From: an uncultured Paracoccaceae bacterium
GTDB lineage: Bacteria > Pseudomonadota > Alphaproteobacteria > Rhodobacterales > Rhodobacteraceae
DNA length: 5,065 nucleotides
Direction: 5' to 3'
NCBI GenBank assembly: GCA_913054485.1
Contig: CAJXHQ010000282.1
Span: 1 to 5,065, forward strand
Shown here: positions 1 to 5,065 of the stretch, piece by piece
How positions within the stretch are numbered: position 1 is the first letter of the stretch
Layout of the letters: the number at the start of each line of letters is the position of its first letter
The notes under the pieces: generated by a model
What the model was told of the DNA's origin: nothing
Seen by the model: only the letters and a program-made list of their open reading frames with translations
Databases searched by the model: none
Position numbers and translations under genes: made by a program

Positions 1-1
1 G

Positions 2-511
2 CTGCGCGGCAACCATGAAGACATGATGCTGCAGTTCCTGGACAACCCCAGTGCCAATCTGGCTTGGCTTTCGTTCGGCGGAGAGGAAACGCTCCGCTCC
101 TACGGATTATCCCCGGACAGCGACAAGGGCTTCGCAGCCGATGGCAAGCTGCTCAACCGGAAACTTCAGCTCGCCATACCGAAGGAGCACAGGGAGTTCC
201 TCGGCGCGCTGCCTTGCGGACTCGAATGCGGCCATCTCCGCTTTGCCCATGCCGGATACGATTTGAGCCTTCCCGCCGACAGGCAGAGCGCGCGGCGGTT
301 ACTGTGGGGCCCGCCTGACGGTGACGGAAGCAAGGCAGAAGGTCCTGTTCTGGTGCATGGGCATGTGATCGTACCGAAAGTAGAGGTTTCGGGAACACGG
401 ATCAATCTGGATGTTGGCGCCTACGAAAGCGGCAGGCTTGCAGCTATGCGATTCTTGCCGTTTAACCCTGACGAGAGAATTCTGTATTCCGGCTGCGCTG
501 CGGGCCGCTAG
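2..511 (+). CDS. PPP-family metallophosphatase (serine/threonine protein phosphatase type), 5' partial
   Basis: The frame is open from the left edge, and 169 residues of the C-terminal part are visible up to the TAG stop. The first codons read LRGNHED, the GNHE metal-binding and catalytic block of PPP phosphatases. Further family landmarks follow in order: GGEETLRSYG (visible residues 26-35), FAHAG with a metal-ligand histidine (about 83), VHGHV with two histidines (about 119 and 121), and INLDVGAYESGRL near the end, a typical closing block of the bacterial PrpA/PrpE-like group. The N-terminal GDxHG and GDxxDRG blocks must lie to the left. The family is cytoplasmic and uses two metal ions to hydrolyse phosphoesters, either phosphoproteins or dinucleoside polyphosphates; the sequence cannot decide which. 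The tyrosine-kinase gene starts 26 bases downstream in the same direction with no terminator between, so they are probably co-transcribed. This makes a role as a counter-phosphatase in polysaccharide control plausible, but that is inference. The ATG at 23 is internal, since the GNHE motif precedes it. Confidence 0.9.
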   Translation: MRGNHEDMMLQFLDNPSANLAWLSFGGEETLRSYGLSPDSDKGFAADGKLLNRKLQLAIPKEHREFLGALPCGLECGHLRFAHAGYDLSLPADRQSARRLLWGPPDGDGSKAEGPVLVHGHVIVPKVEVSGTRINLDVGAYESGRLAAMRFLPFNPDERILYSGCAAGR

Positions 512-521
512 ACATTTGCAC

Positions 522-527
522 TAAGGT
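522..527 (+). promoter_or_regulatory. Ribosome binding site of the kinase gene
   Basis: TAAGGT contains AAGG, a partial Shine-Dalgarno. It ends 8 bases before a TTG at 535 and 11 bases before the adjacent ATG at 538. The spacing suits TTG slightly better, while codon preference favours ATG. The two starts differ by a single residue. Confidence 0.5.
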
Positions 528-537
528 ACATAGTTTG

Positions 538-2691
538 ATGACACGAACTTCTGAAGAACATTTTGATCTGTTGAGTTTTGTTACGATTCTCCGGCGCCAG
601 TACCGGTTGATCGTTCTGCTGGTCTTTATGGTTCTGGTGATTGCTTTCCTGTTTATCGTGCGCACCACGCCGCTTTATACGGCCACTGCGCTGGTGAAGG
701 TGGACCCGCAGGAAACCAACCTCTTGGATCCAACGGCAGTCAGCACAATCAGTTCGACAACCGAATCGACCCGTATCGAAACTGAAGTTGAAGTGCTGAA
801 GTCCGCCAGGCTGGCGCTTCAGACCATTGTGCTGGAGGATCTGCAACAGACCGACGAGTTTGGCCCGCAGCTTGGGCTTGTTGACAAGTTCCGGGCCGCG
901 ATGGGGCTGGAAACGGCAACCCCGCCATCACAGGAAGTCTTGACCAATAGAACACTGCGGAAGTTTACGGATTCTTTGTCGGTCCGGCGCAAGGGCCTGA
1001 CTTATTTGGTCACCGTACAATTCACGAGTTCTGATCCTCAGCTGTCAGCGGAGATAGCCAACGCGCATGCCGGGGCCTACATCCAGTCTCAGGTCGCGGA
1101 CCGGATGAATTCCTCTTTGGCCGCCCGCGATGTATTGCAGGCTCAGCTGGACCAAGCCCGCCAGCGCCTCGCCCAAAGCAACGGAGCTGCACAGAACTTC
1201 GTAGAAGAAAATGTTAAGCGCATTGCCAGCGAGACAGGCTCAGAGGCGTTGGCCACGCTGTCGACCCAGCTCAACAGTGCCGCGCTAACGTTGGAAGACA
1301 GCGAACAGCTGCTGACTATGTCCCGATTGGAGATTGAAAAGGGCGGTTGGGCTTCCTTGGCTGATAGCGTTGGGGACTCCGCGCTTCAGTCACTCAACGC
1401 GCAGCGCCAGACCCTGATGGAGAGGCTCGGCAAGGCCAATGCTGGTTCTGTGGAGGCCTTTGACCTGCAGAAAGGGCTTGCCGCATTGGATCAGGAAATC
1501 AAGTCCCGGGGAGAGGATGCGCTGGACCGGCTGCAAGCGGAAGTATCCCGGTCAAGGGATGCGCGTGGATCAATCTTGAAGGCAATTCAAGCCGAAGCGC
1601 TGCAGAGCAATCTCAGCGACAGCACTCTGACTGAGATTTACGAACTTCAGCAGGAAGCGCAGATCGCCCAGCGTCAGTACGATACCCTGATCGGCCGTAT
1701 GCGGGACCTTGAAGCGCAGGCAGTGCTTCAGGTGGCTTCCAGCCAGATCGTTTCCGAGGCCATAGTTCCGTCCCAACCGTCCTTCCCGAACAAAAGGCTT
1801 GTTTTCCTCACAGCGCTCTTTGGCGCCCTGGGCCTCGGTGTTGGCGTGGCCATGCTGAAGGAGTTCTTCCTTGGAGGTATCACGTCTGCTTCTCAGCTGG
1901 GCAACGTTGTTCCAGTCAAGGTCGGTGCGGTGGTCCCCAAGATGAACTCCCAGTCGGCCACCGCCAAGCTCGCGGACCAAGTGATCAAAGAGCCGATGGC
2001 ACAATTCGCCGAAGCGTTTCGCAAATTGCATGCAAGTATCGATCATTCAACTGCAGGCGACAGCGGGAAAGCACGGGTCATCCTTGTTTCCTCAGCCATT
2101 CCGGCAGAGGGCAAATCGACAACCGCGTTGTCCCTAGCGCGCACCTACGCCAATGCCGGCAAGAAGACGCTGCTGATTGATGCAGACCTCCGCAATCCCA
2201 GCATCCACAAGTTCTTGAATGAAAAGCCGGAATTTGGGTTGATGGACTACCTGCTGTCGGAAACAGAACAGGAGGAATCGCCGGATGCAGAAAGCAAAGG
2301 CTTTGATCGTGCTCTGATCGAAGAGTTCTACGTAATCGACAATTTGAGCCCATTGGGAGTGATCCTCGGAAATCGCCGTGCGGATGTTCCGACCGATGCA
2401 CCCCTGCAGAGCAAGGCATTCCACGACCTGATTGACGAAACCCGCGAAACATTCGACGTGGTGGTGATCGACTGCGCGCCGCTCCTGCCCGTTGTGGACC
2501 CGCAGTATATTGCGCCGTATGTCGATGTTGCTTTGCTCTGTGTGCGCTTCGGCGAAGCTAGCCAGATGGAACTGCGCACGGCCTACGCCCATCTCGCGGA
2601 CGGGATCAAGCCGGGTACTCCAGTTATTGGGGTCCTGAATTTCTCTGAGACTCGGCGTCAGGAATACCGCTACGGGAGCTACTACGGCTAA
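538..2691 (+). CDS. Polysaccharide co-polymerase / BY-type tyrosine autokinase (Wzc/ExoP-like)
   Basis: A complete 717-residue inner-membrane protein, the usual length for a fused Wzc-type kinase. Numbering is from the ATG at 538. Residues 5-100 form a Wzz domain with the first membrane helix at 24-41. The periplasmic part (about 42-420) is rich in Gln, Ala and Leu heptads at 190-400, as expected for coiled coil. A proline-rich stretch (411-419) precedes the second helix (421-440). The cytoplasmic kinase domain carries Walker A AIPAEGKSTT (520-529, K526), Walker A' LLIDADLR (D548, D550) and Walker B VVVIDCAP (D645). The C-terminus ends with four tyrosines (710, 712, 715, 716), the expected autophosphorylation cluster. 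In this family, ATP-driven phosphorylation changes the oligomer and so polymer length or export. Oddities: the ring-contact motif ExxRxxR ends in His (H498), Walker B has CAP instead of the usual TPP, and the proline-rich NPSELL-like loop is replaced at 602-618. Neighbours are a phosphatase upstream and no gene directly downstream. A TTG at 535 is an alternative start. Confidence 0.93.
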   Translation: MTRTSEEHFDLLSFVTILRRQYRLIVLLVFMVLVIAFLFIVRTTPLYTATALVKVDPQETNLLDPTAVSTISSTTESTRIETEVEVLKSARLALQTIVLEDLQQTDEFGPQLGLVDKFRAAMGLETATPPSQEVLTNRTLRKFTDSLSVRRKGLTYLVTVQFTSSDPQLSAEIANAHAGAYIQSQVADRMNSSLAARDVLQAQLDQARQRLAQSNGAAQNFVEENVKRIASETGSEALATLSTQLNSAALTLEDSEQLLTMSRLEIEKGGWASLADSVGDSALQSLNAQRQTLMERLGKANAGSVEAFDLQKGLAALDQEIKSRGEDALDRLQAEVSRSRDARGSILKAIQAEALQSNLSDSTLTEIYELQQEAQIAQRQYDTLIGRMRDLEAQAVLQVASSQIVSEAIVPSQPSFPNKRLVFLTALFGALGLGVGVAMLKEFFLGGITSASQLGNVVPVKVGAVVPKMNSQSATAKLADQVIKEPMAQFAEAFRKLHASIDHSTAGDSGKARVILVSSAIPAEGKSTTALSLARTYANAGKKTLLIDADLRNPSIHKFLNEKPEFGLMDYLLSETEQEESPDAESKGFDRALIEEFYVIDNLSPLGVILGNRRADVPTDAPLQSKAFHDLIDETRETFDVVVIDCAPLLPVVDPQYIAPYVDVALLCVRFGEASQMELRTAYAHLADGIKPGTPVIGVLNFSETRRQEYRYGSYYG

Positions 2692-2744
2692 TGCTTGATC
2701 TTCCAGACCACGGGTTCCTTCCGAGGCTGTTTTTCCAAGAAAAT

Positions 2745-2768
2745 GGGTACAGTTTTGGAACTGTCTCC
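2745..2768 (+). other. Hairpin 54 bases after the kinase stop
   Basis: ACAGTT (2749-2754) and AACTGT (2759-2764) pair perfectly around a TTGG loop. Beyond a T/C mismatch the stem continues with GGG against TCC (one G-T pair). No T-run follows, so this is not a classical intrinsic terminator. It could be a 3' processing or pausing structure for the operon transcript. A second weaker stem, CTCC (2765-2768) with GGAG (2776-2779), would compete with its outer part. Confidence 0.4.
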
Positions 2769-3014
2769 GTAAACTGGAGGCATTTCCTGTCACTCTACCA
2801 GTGCGGACATTCTTTCATACCCTGCCTTCAGAAGTTACAATGCTGCTTGAGCTTGCGTATAATACCGTTAACCACCATCGGCGGAATTCATAGCCGCAAA
2901 TTTCGACGACAAGCAGCGCCAATACTTGAACTTGATACACCTTGAAAACACCGAGAATCTGTCCGACAATCCGGAAACGCGTCAGACATCACGCTAGAAA
3001 TCCTGTGAAAACAT

Positions 3015-3037
3015 CACCTGATCGGTGTCCATTTTTT
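3015..3037 (+). terminator. Weak intrinsic terminator candidate
   Basis: CACC (3015-3018) and GGTG (3024-3027) form a short GC-rich stem with a five-base loop, followed four bases later by a run of six T (3032-3037). The stem is only four pairs, so termination would be weak. ATCACC (3013-3018) can alternatively pair with GGTGAT (3049-3054). If real, it would end rightward transcripts that run on from the kinase gene. Confidence 0.25.
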
Positions 3038-3275
3038 CTGAATACTCTGGTGATAGCCAATGGGGTATGTTCATCCCACCAAATTGTCAGGTTGCGCGCT
3101 AGCTTCGGGCATTGAGCTTCCGCACCTTTCCCTCGGTAGTATTCAGGGTTGCGACGCCGATATGTTGCACCAGAAAAACCGTGTTGGGTAGGCTAGTAAA
3201 GCTTTTCCATACAAGTGGTGATATTAGAAATCCGTTTGAACTGAAACAATTTTGGCCAACACAGCTTGAAGCGCC

Positions 3276-3467
3276 TTACCCTCGTCGCTCCACCACGATT
3301 TCGCACGCCACCATCACTACTGTCATAGGCCAGAGCAAGCACATCAGGAAACCGAAGAAAACTTGGCCTGGTTTGCGAACGTCTTTGCAAACTTGCTCAA
3401 TGTGGGTCAAGGTTAGAAAGACACCCGCAACCACGAGGTAGAGAGCGTAAAATGCGTGAAAAAACAA
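3276..3467 (-). CDS. Small two-helix membrane protein, unknown function
   Basis: I do not recognise the family. The chosen start is a TTG at 3465-3467, giving 63 residues. GAGGG lies a few bases upstream on the minus strand, a good Shine-Dalgarno at a normal distance; an earlier TTG at 3479 would add four residues but has no such site. The translation starts FFHAFYALYLVVAGVFLTL (first hydrophobic helix, about residues 2-20). A polar loop with HIEQVCKDVRKPGQ follows, then FFGFLMCLLWPMTVVMVAC (second helix, about 36-54), and a charged end EIVVERRG. Two clean helices split by a basic, soluble loop are unlikely to arise by chance in a shadow frame. The gene stands alone, pointing toward the kinase operon and in the same direction as the integrase. 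Its function cannot be inferred, and the non-ATG start and lack of known homology keep confidence moderate. Confidence 0.5.
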   Translation of the reverse strand: MFFHAFYALYLVVAGVFLTLTHIEQVCKDVRKPGQVFFGFLMCLLWPMTVVMVACEIVVERRG

Positions 3468-3529
3468 AGAAACCCTCAATGCGGTTGAGCTAAATTAGAC
3501 CTGCCGTCATCGTTACTGATACTTAGACC

Positions 3530-3568
3530 CTAGAGCAATAGCAAAGGATTTAACTAAATCCACTCTAG
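3530..3568. promoter_or_regulatory. 16-base palindrome within a wider inverted repeat; operator-like
   Basis: GGATTTA (3546-3552) and TAAATCC (3555-3561) are a perfect 7-base inverted repeat around a two-base AC centre. Outside it, CTAGAG (3530-3535) and CTCTAG (3563-3568) are a second perfect inverted pair, with ten extra bases on the left side only. The tiny centre is poor for an RNA hairpin loop but typical of a dimeric repressor operator. It lies about 65 bases upstream of the small minus-strand membrane-protein gene and on the approach to the short plus-strand ORF at 3607, so it could control either or both. The regulator is unknown. Confidence 0.4.
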
Positions 3569-3606
3569 ACGTGTTGTTTTCGCGCTTTGTTTCAGGGAGC
3601 GGGCCG

Positions 3607-3687
3607 ATGGCAGTATTCCCTTTTGCCAGACCGGAAAACCTTTCGCTCGACCTGCTTCCCGGAAACCGGGCCGCTCAATTGGGGTGA
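3607..3687 (+). CDS. Very short ORF with a good ribosome binding site
   Basis: A 26-residue frame starts at an ATG preceded by CAGGGAG (3593-3599), seven bases upstream, a strong Shine-Dalgarno placement. The product, starting MAVFPFARPENLSLDLLPG, matches no family I know. Just past its middle, another frame (frame 2) begins to look coding: LNWGDHNGDKIAVGEGAKERP, ending at the TGA at 3737. The ORF may therefore be the start of a longer gene broken by a frameshift, or a leader peptide, or chance. The palindrome at 3546-3561 lies about 45 bases upstream. Confidence 0.25.
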   Translation: MAVFPFARPENLSLDLLPGNRAAQLG

Positions 3688-3742
3688 TCACAACGGCGAC
3701 AAGATTGCGGTCGGGGAGGGGGCCAAGGAGCGGCCTTGATTA

Positions 3743-3847
3743 ATGCGCCGATACAAGGGGCCGATCGCTCACATGCTGATTACCTGCGAGGGCGGTTCAG
3801 AGAATGCTATGCTAGGCGCGGAACGGAGGCGGCAGAGCGGTCAATGA
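3743..3847 (+). CDS. Short ORF converging on the integrase gene, unknown
   Basis: A 34-residue ATG frame, beginning MRRYKGPIAHMLITCEGG and ending in a basic stretch (AERRRQSGQ). A perfect AAGGAG lies at 3725-3730, 12 bases before the ATG, slightly long spacing. The stop overlaps the integrase stop codon in convergent orientation. It follows in the same frame as the open stretch ending at the TGA at 3737-3739, with only TTA between, so the two pieces may be remnants of one former gene interrupted by a stop. I do not recognise the product. Confidence 0.22.
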   Translation: MRRYKGPIAHMLITCEGGSENAMLGAERRRQSGQ

Positions 3848-5065
3848 CGGCCCCTGATAGGCACCACCTTCTGAGCTGTCCCGGTCACGTAATCCGCCCA
3901 AGCCTGCATCAGAGCGCGCCGACGGTCCAGAAAATCTGACCGGGCATAGCTGCGCTCGACCTTCCCGCCGATGATATGGGCCAGCGCGGTTTCCGCGACA
4001 TCGAACGACGCGGCCCCGGTATCTTGAACCCATGTCCTGAAGCTAGACCGCAACCCGTGCGGTGTTCCGTTCGGGTCCACTTTTGCCAGGGCCTTGCTGA
4101 CAGCAACGTCTGTGATCCGGTTGCGTCCGCTTCGGCCTGGGAACAATAAAGACCCCATCCGCCATTCTTCCGCGCAATTTATGACTTCCAGCGCAGCTTT
4201 AGACAGCGGGACGCGGAAGTCCTCGACCGTGCCTTCCCGGCCCTTCATGCGGCCGGCCGGCACAGTCCACACATCCCCCTCAATTTCGTCAAAGCGCGCG
4301 CCGCGCACGCCGTCCGACCTGACAGCCGTCAGGATCGAGAACCGCAGGCACAGGTGGGCCGGGCTCGCTTTGTCGAGGTCGCGGTAGATCTGCGGGATAT
4401 CCTCCCATGCGCTCGCGCGCGTCTTCACCACCTTGTGGCGGACCTCGCCCAGCATGTGCTGCGCCATGTCCACGGTGAACGGGTCGCACTCCACGCCTGA
4501 CAGCCGCATGTGGCGGAAAATGATCCTGGTGCGCTGCAGGGCTTTCTCTGCGGTCGGGTGCTTTTTCTTCCAGATCGGCGCCAGCGCGCTCTGAATGTCC
4601 GTTTGGTGGATACTGGACATTTGCAGATGCCCGATGGCCGGGATCATGTAGAGGCTCAGCGGAGACATCCAGCGGCCTGCGTCCCCGTCCTTTCTCAGCC
4701 CGGCTTTGCGCGCTTCAAAGGTAATCTCGGCCGCTTCGGCAAATGTTGGGTCGTTCCTGGTGGCGGCCCGTCGCTCGTCTTCGGCCCGCCGGTCCCGTTC
4801 GGCTATCGGGTCACCCCCTTCCCGCAGCACCTCCGCCCACTGGTCGCGCGCTGCTCTGGCGTCAGACAGGGAGACGGACGGATAAGGCCCCAGCCCCATT
4901 TCCCGGCTCTTGCCCTGATGCTTGTAGCGGTAGATCCAGCGGCCTTTTTCCGGCTCGCGTTTCAGGAGGTAAAGGCCGGCGCCGTCGAACAGCTTCCCAT
5001 CGCCTTTTTTCACTTCAACTTGTGGACCCGCAGCCCAGAAAGTCTTGTCAGCTTCTTGAATTTGA
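3841..5065 (-). CDS. P4-type tyrosine recombinase / integrase, 5' partial
   Basis: A site-specific recombinase that cuts and rejoins DNA at attachment sites through a tyrosine-phosphate intermediate, moving an island or prophage. The frame stays open to the right edge. A GTG at 5011-5013 could start a 390-residue protein, but the 17 codons above it read KTFWAAGPQVEV directly into KKGDGKLFDGAGLYLL, the conserved start of the N-terminal DUF4102-type arm domain, so the true start is beyond 5065. Numbered from that GTG: the arm domain spans 1-85 (GLGPYPSVSLSDAR at 40-53), the core-binding domain about 90-190, and the catalytic domain about 200-380. R232 (TAVRSDGVRGARFDEI), K257 (GRMKGR), H319 and R322 (HGLR), H346 (LAH) and nucleophile Y356 (SYARSDF) are all present, followed by the usual RRRALMQAWADYVTG. 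The frame is full and appears functional. GC is clearly higher than in the stretch to its left. In islands of this type the int start usually faces the attachment site, often a tRNA gene, which would lie to the right. Confidence 0.93.
   Translation of the reverse strand, partial: QIQEADKTFWAAGPQVEVKKGDGKLFDGAGLYLLKREPEKGRWIYRYKHQGKSREMGLGPYPSVSLSDARAARDQWAEVLREGGDPIAERDRRAEDERRAATRNDPTFAEAAEITFEARKAGLRKDGDAGRWMSPLSLYMIPAIGHLQMSSIHQTDIQSALAPIWKKKHPTAEKALQRTRIIFRHMRLSGVECDPFTVDMAQHMLGEVRHKVVKTRASAWEDIPQIYRDLDKASPAHLCLRFSILTAVRSDGVRGARFDEIEGDVWTVPAGRMKGREGTVEDFRVPLSKAALEVINCAEEWRMGSLLFPGRSGRNRITDVAVSKALAKVDPNGTPHGLRSSFRTWVQDTGAASFDVAETALAHIIGGKVERSYARSDFLDRRRALMQAWADYVTGTAQKVVPIRGRH

Larger units (their letters stand above)
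2692..3275. other. Stretch without a confident gene; possible decayed coding DNA
   Basis: About 580 bases with lower GC and no ORF that resembles a known family. An 84-codon frame begins at an ATG overlapping the kinase stop (TAATG, 2689-2693) and runs to 2945, but its translation is Cys-, Phe- and Leu-rich and recalls no protein. Two other frames are open over short adjoining stretches: frame 2 from about 2699 to 2893, and frame 1 from 2872 to 2997 (hydrophilic, with IAANFDDKQRQYLNLIHLEN). These could be one gene broken by a frameshift. A 43-codon ATG frame at 3060-3191 has no ribosome binding site. No tRNA, transposase or terminal inverted repeat was seen. The simplest reading is intergenic or degenerate DNA at the join between the polysaccharide operon and the integrase region. 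Confidence 0.45.
3480..3840. other. Junction stretch left of the integrase
   Basis: About 360 bases containing the palindrome and the two short ORFs described separately. GC rises from about 43% near 3541-3600 to much higher after 3650, so a compositional step falls inside this stretch. I see no tRNA cloverleaf, no transposase and no terminator with a T-run after the integrase stop on the minus strand. The reverse strand from about 3740 down to 3570 also has an open frame without a start, which I do not regard as a gene. Confidence 0.4.

Noticed and set aside
153..405. Minus-strand open frames opposite the phosphatase gene
   Set aside because: They lie antisense to a frame with clear family motifs and have low-complexity Arg/Pro/Ser translations.
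2134..2793. A 219-codon minus-strand frame opposite the kinase domain
   Set aside because: It is antisense to the Walker motifs of the kinase, and its translation resembles no protein family.
2995..3233. Direct repeat TAGAAATCC at 2995-3003 and 3225-3233 as possible attachment repeats
   Set aside because: A nine-base match is expected about once by chance in a stretch of this size, and neither copy adjoins the integrase or a tRNA.
3112..3441. A 109-codon plus-strand frame
   Set aside because: Rich in Thr, Arg and Pro with no recognisable motif, no ribosome binding site, and opposite the better-supported small membrane protein.
2692..3840. CRISPR array, tRNA or insertion-sequence ends
   Set aside because: No regularly spaced repeats, no cloverleaf and no paired terminal inverted repeats flanking a transposase were seen.
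3736..3939. TTG-started 67-codon plus-strand frame
   Set aside because: Half of it is antisense to the conserved end of the integrase; the ATG frame at 3743 is the better candidate there.
4094..4387. Plus-strand 97-codon frame opposite the integrase
   Set aside because: Shadow of the catalytic domain of the integrase, which carries all expected residues.

Overview
The window looks like chromosome or large-replicon DNA from an alphaproteobacterium, most likely Rhodobacterales. This is inference from the moderately high GC of the real genes, the style of the exopolysaccharide kinase and the P4-type integrase; no rRNA, tRNA or other taxonomic marker is present.

Left part (1-2691, + strand): the 3' end of a PPP-family metallophosphatase gene, then 26 bases later a complete Wzc/ExoP-type polysaccharide co-polymerase fused to a bacterial tyrosine (BY) kinase. 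They read as one operon. The kinase should sit in the inner membrane and control chain length or export of a surface polysaccharide by cycles of C-terminal tyrosine phosphorylation; the adjacent phosphatase is a candidate for the opposing activity. The polysaccharide cluster probably continues to the left of the window.

Middle part (2692-3840): an AT-richer stretch (three hand-counted 60-base lines give 42-45% GC against 63-68% in lines within the flanking genes) with no strong gene. It holds a hairpin after the kinase, short open stretches that may be decayed coding DNA, one believable small two-helix membrane protein on the minus strand (3276-3467), a striking 16-base palindrome inside a wider inverted repeat (3530-3568), and very short ORFs with good ribosome binding sites at 3607 and 3743.

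Right part (3841-5065, - strand): a P4-type tyrosine recombinase with all catalytic residues. Its reading frame stays open to the right edge, so its true start lies outside the window. With the kinase operon ending abruptly on the left, this suggests the edge of an integrated island, with the attachment site probably to the right beyond the window. I see no clear new defence or mobile system; the best leads are the phosphatase/kinase pairing, the altered kinase motifs, the small membrane protein and the palindrome.
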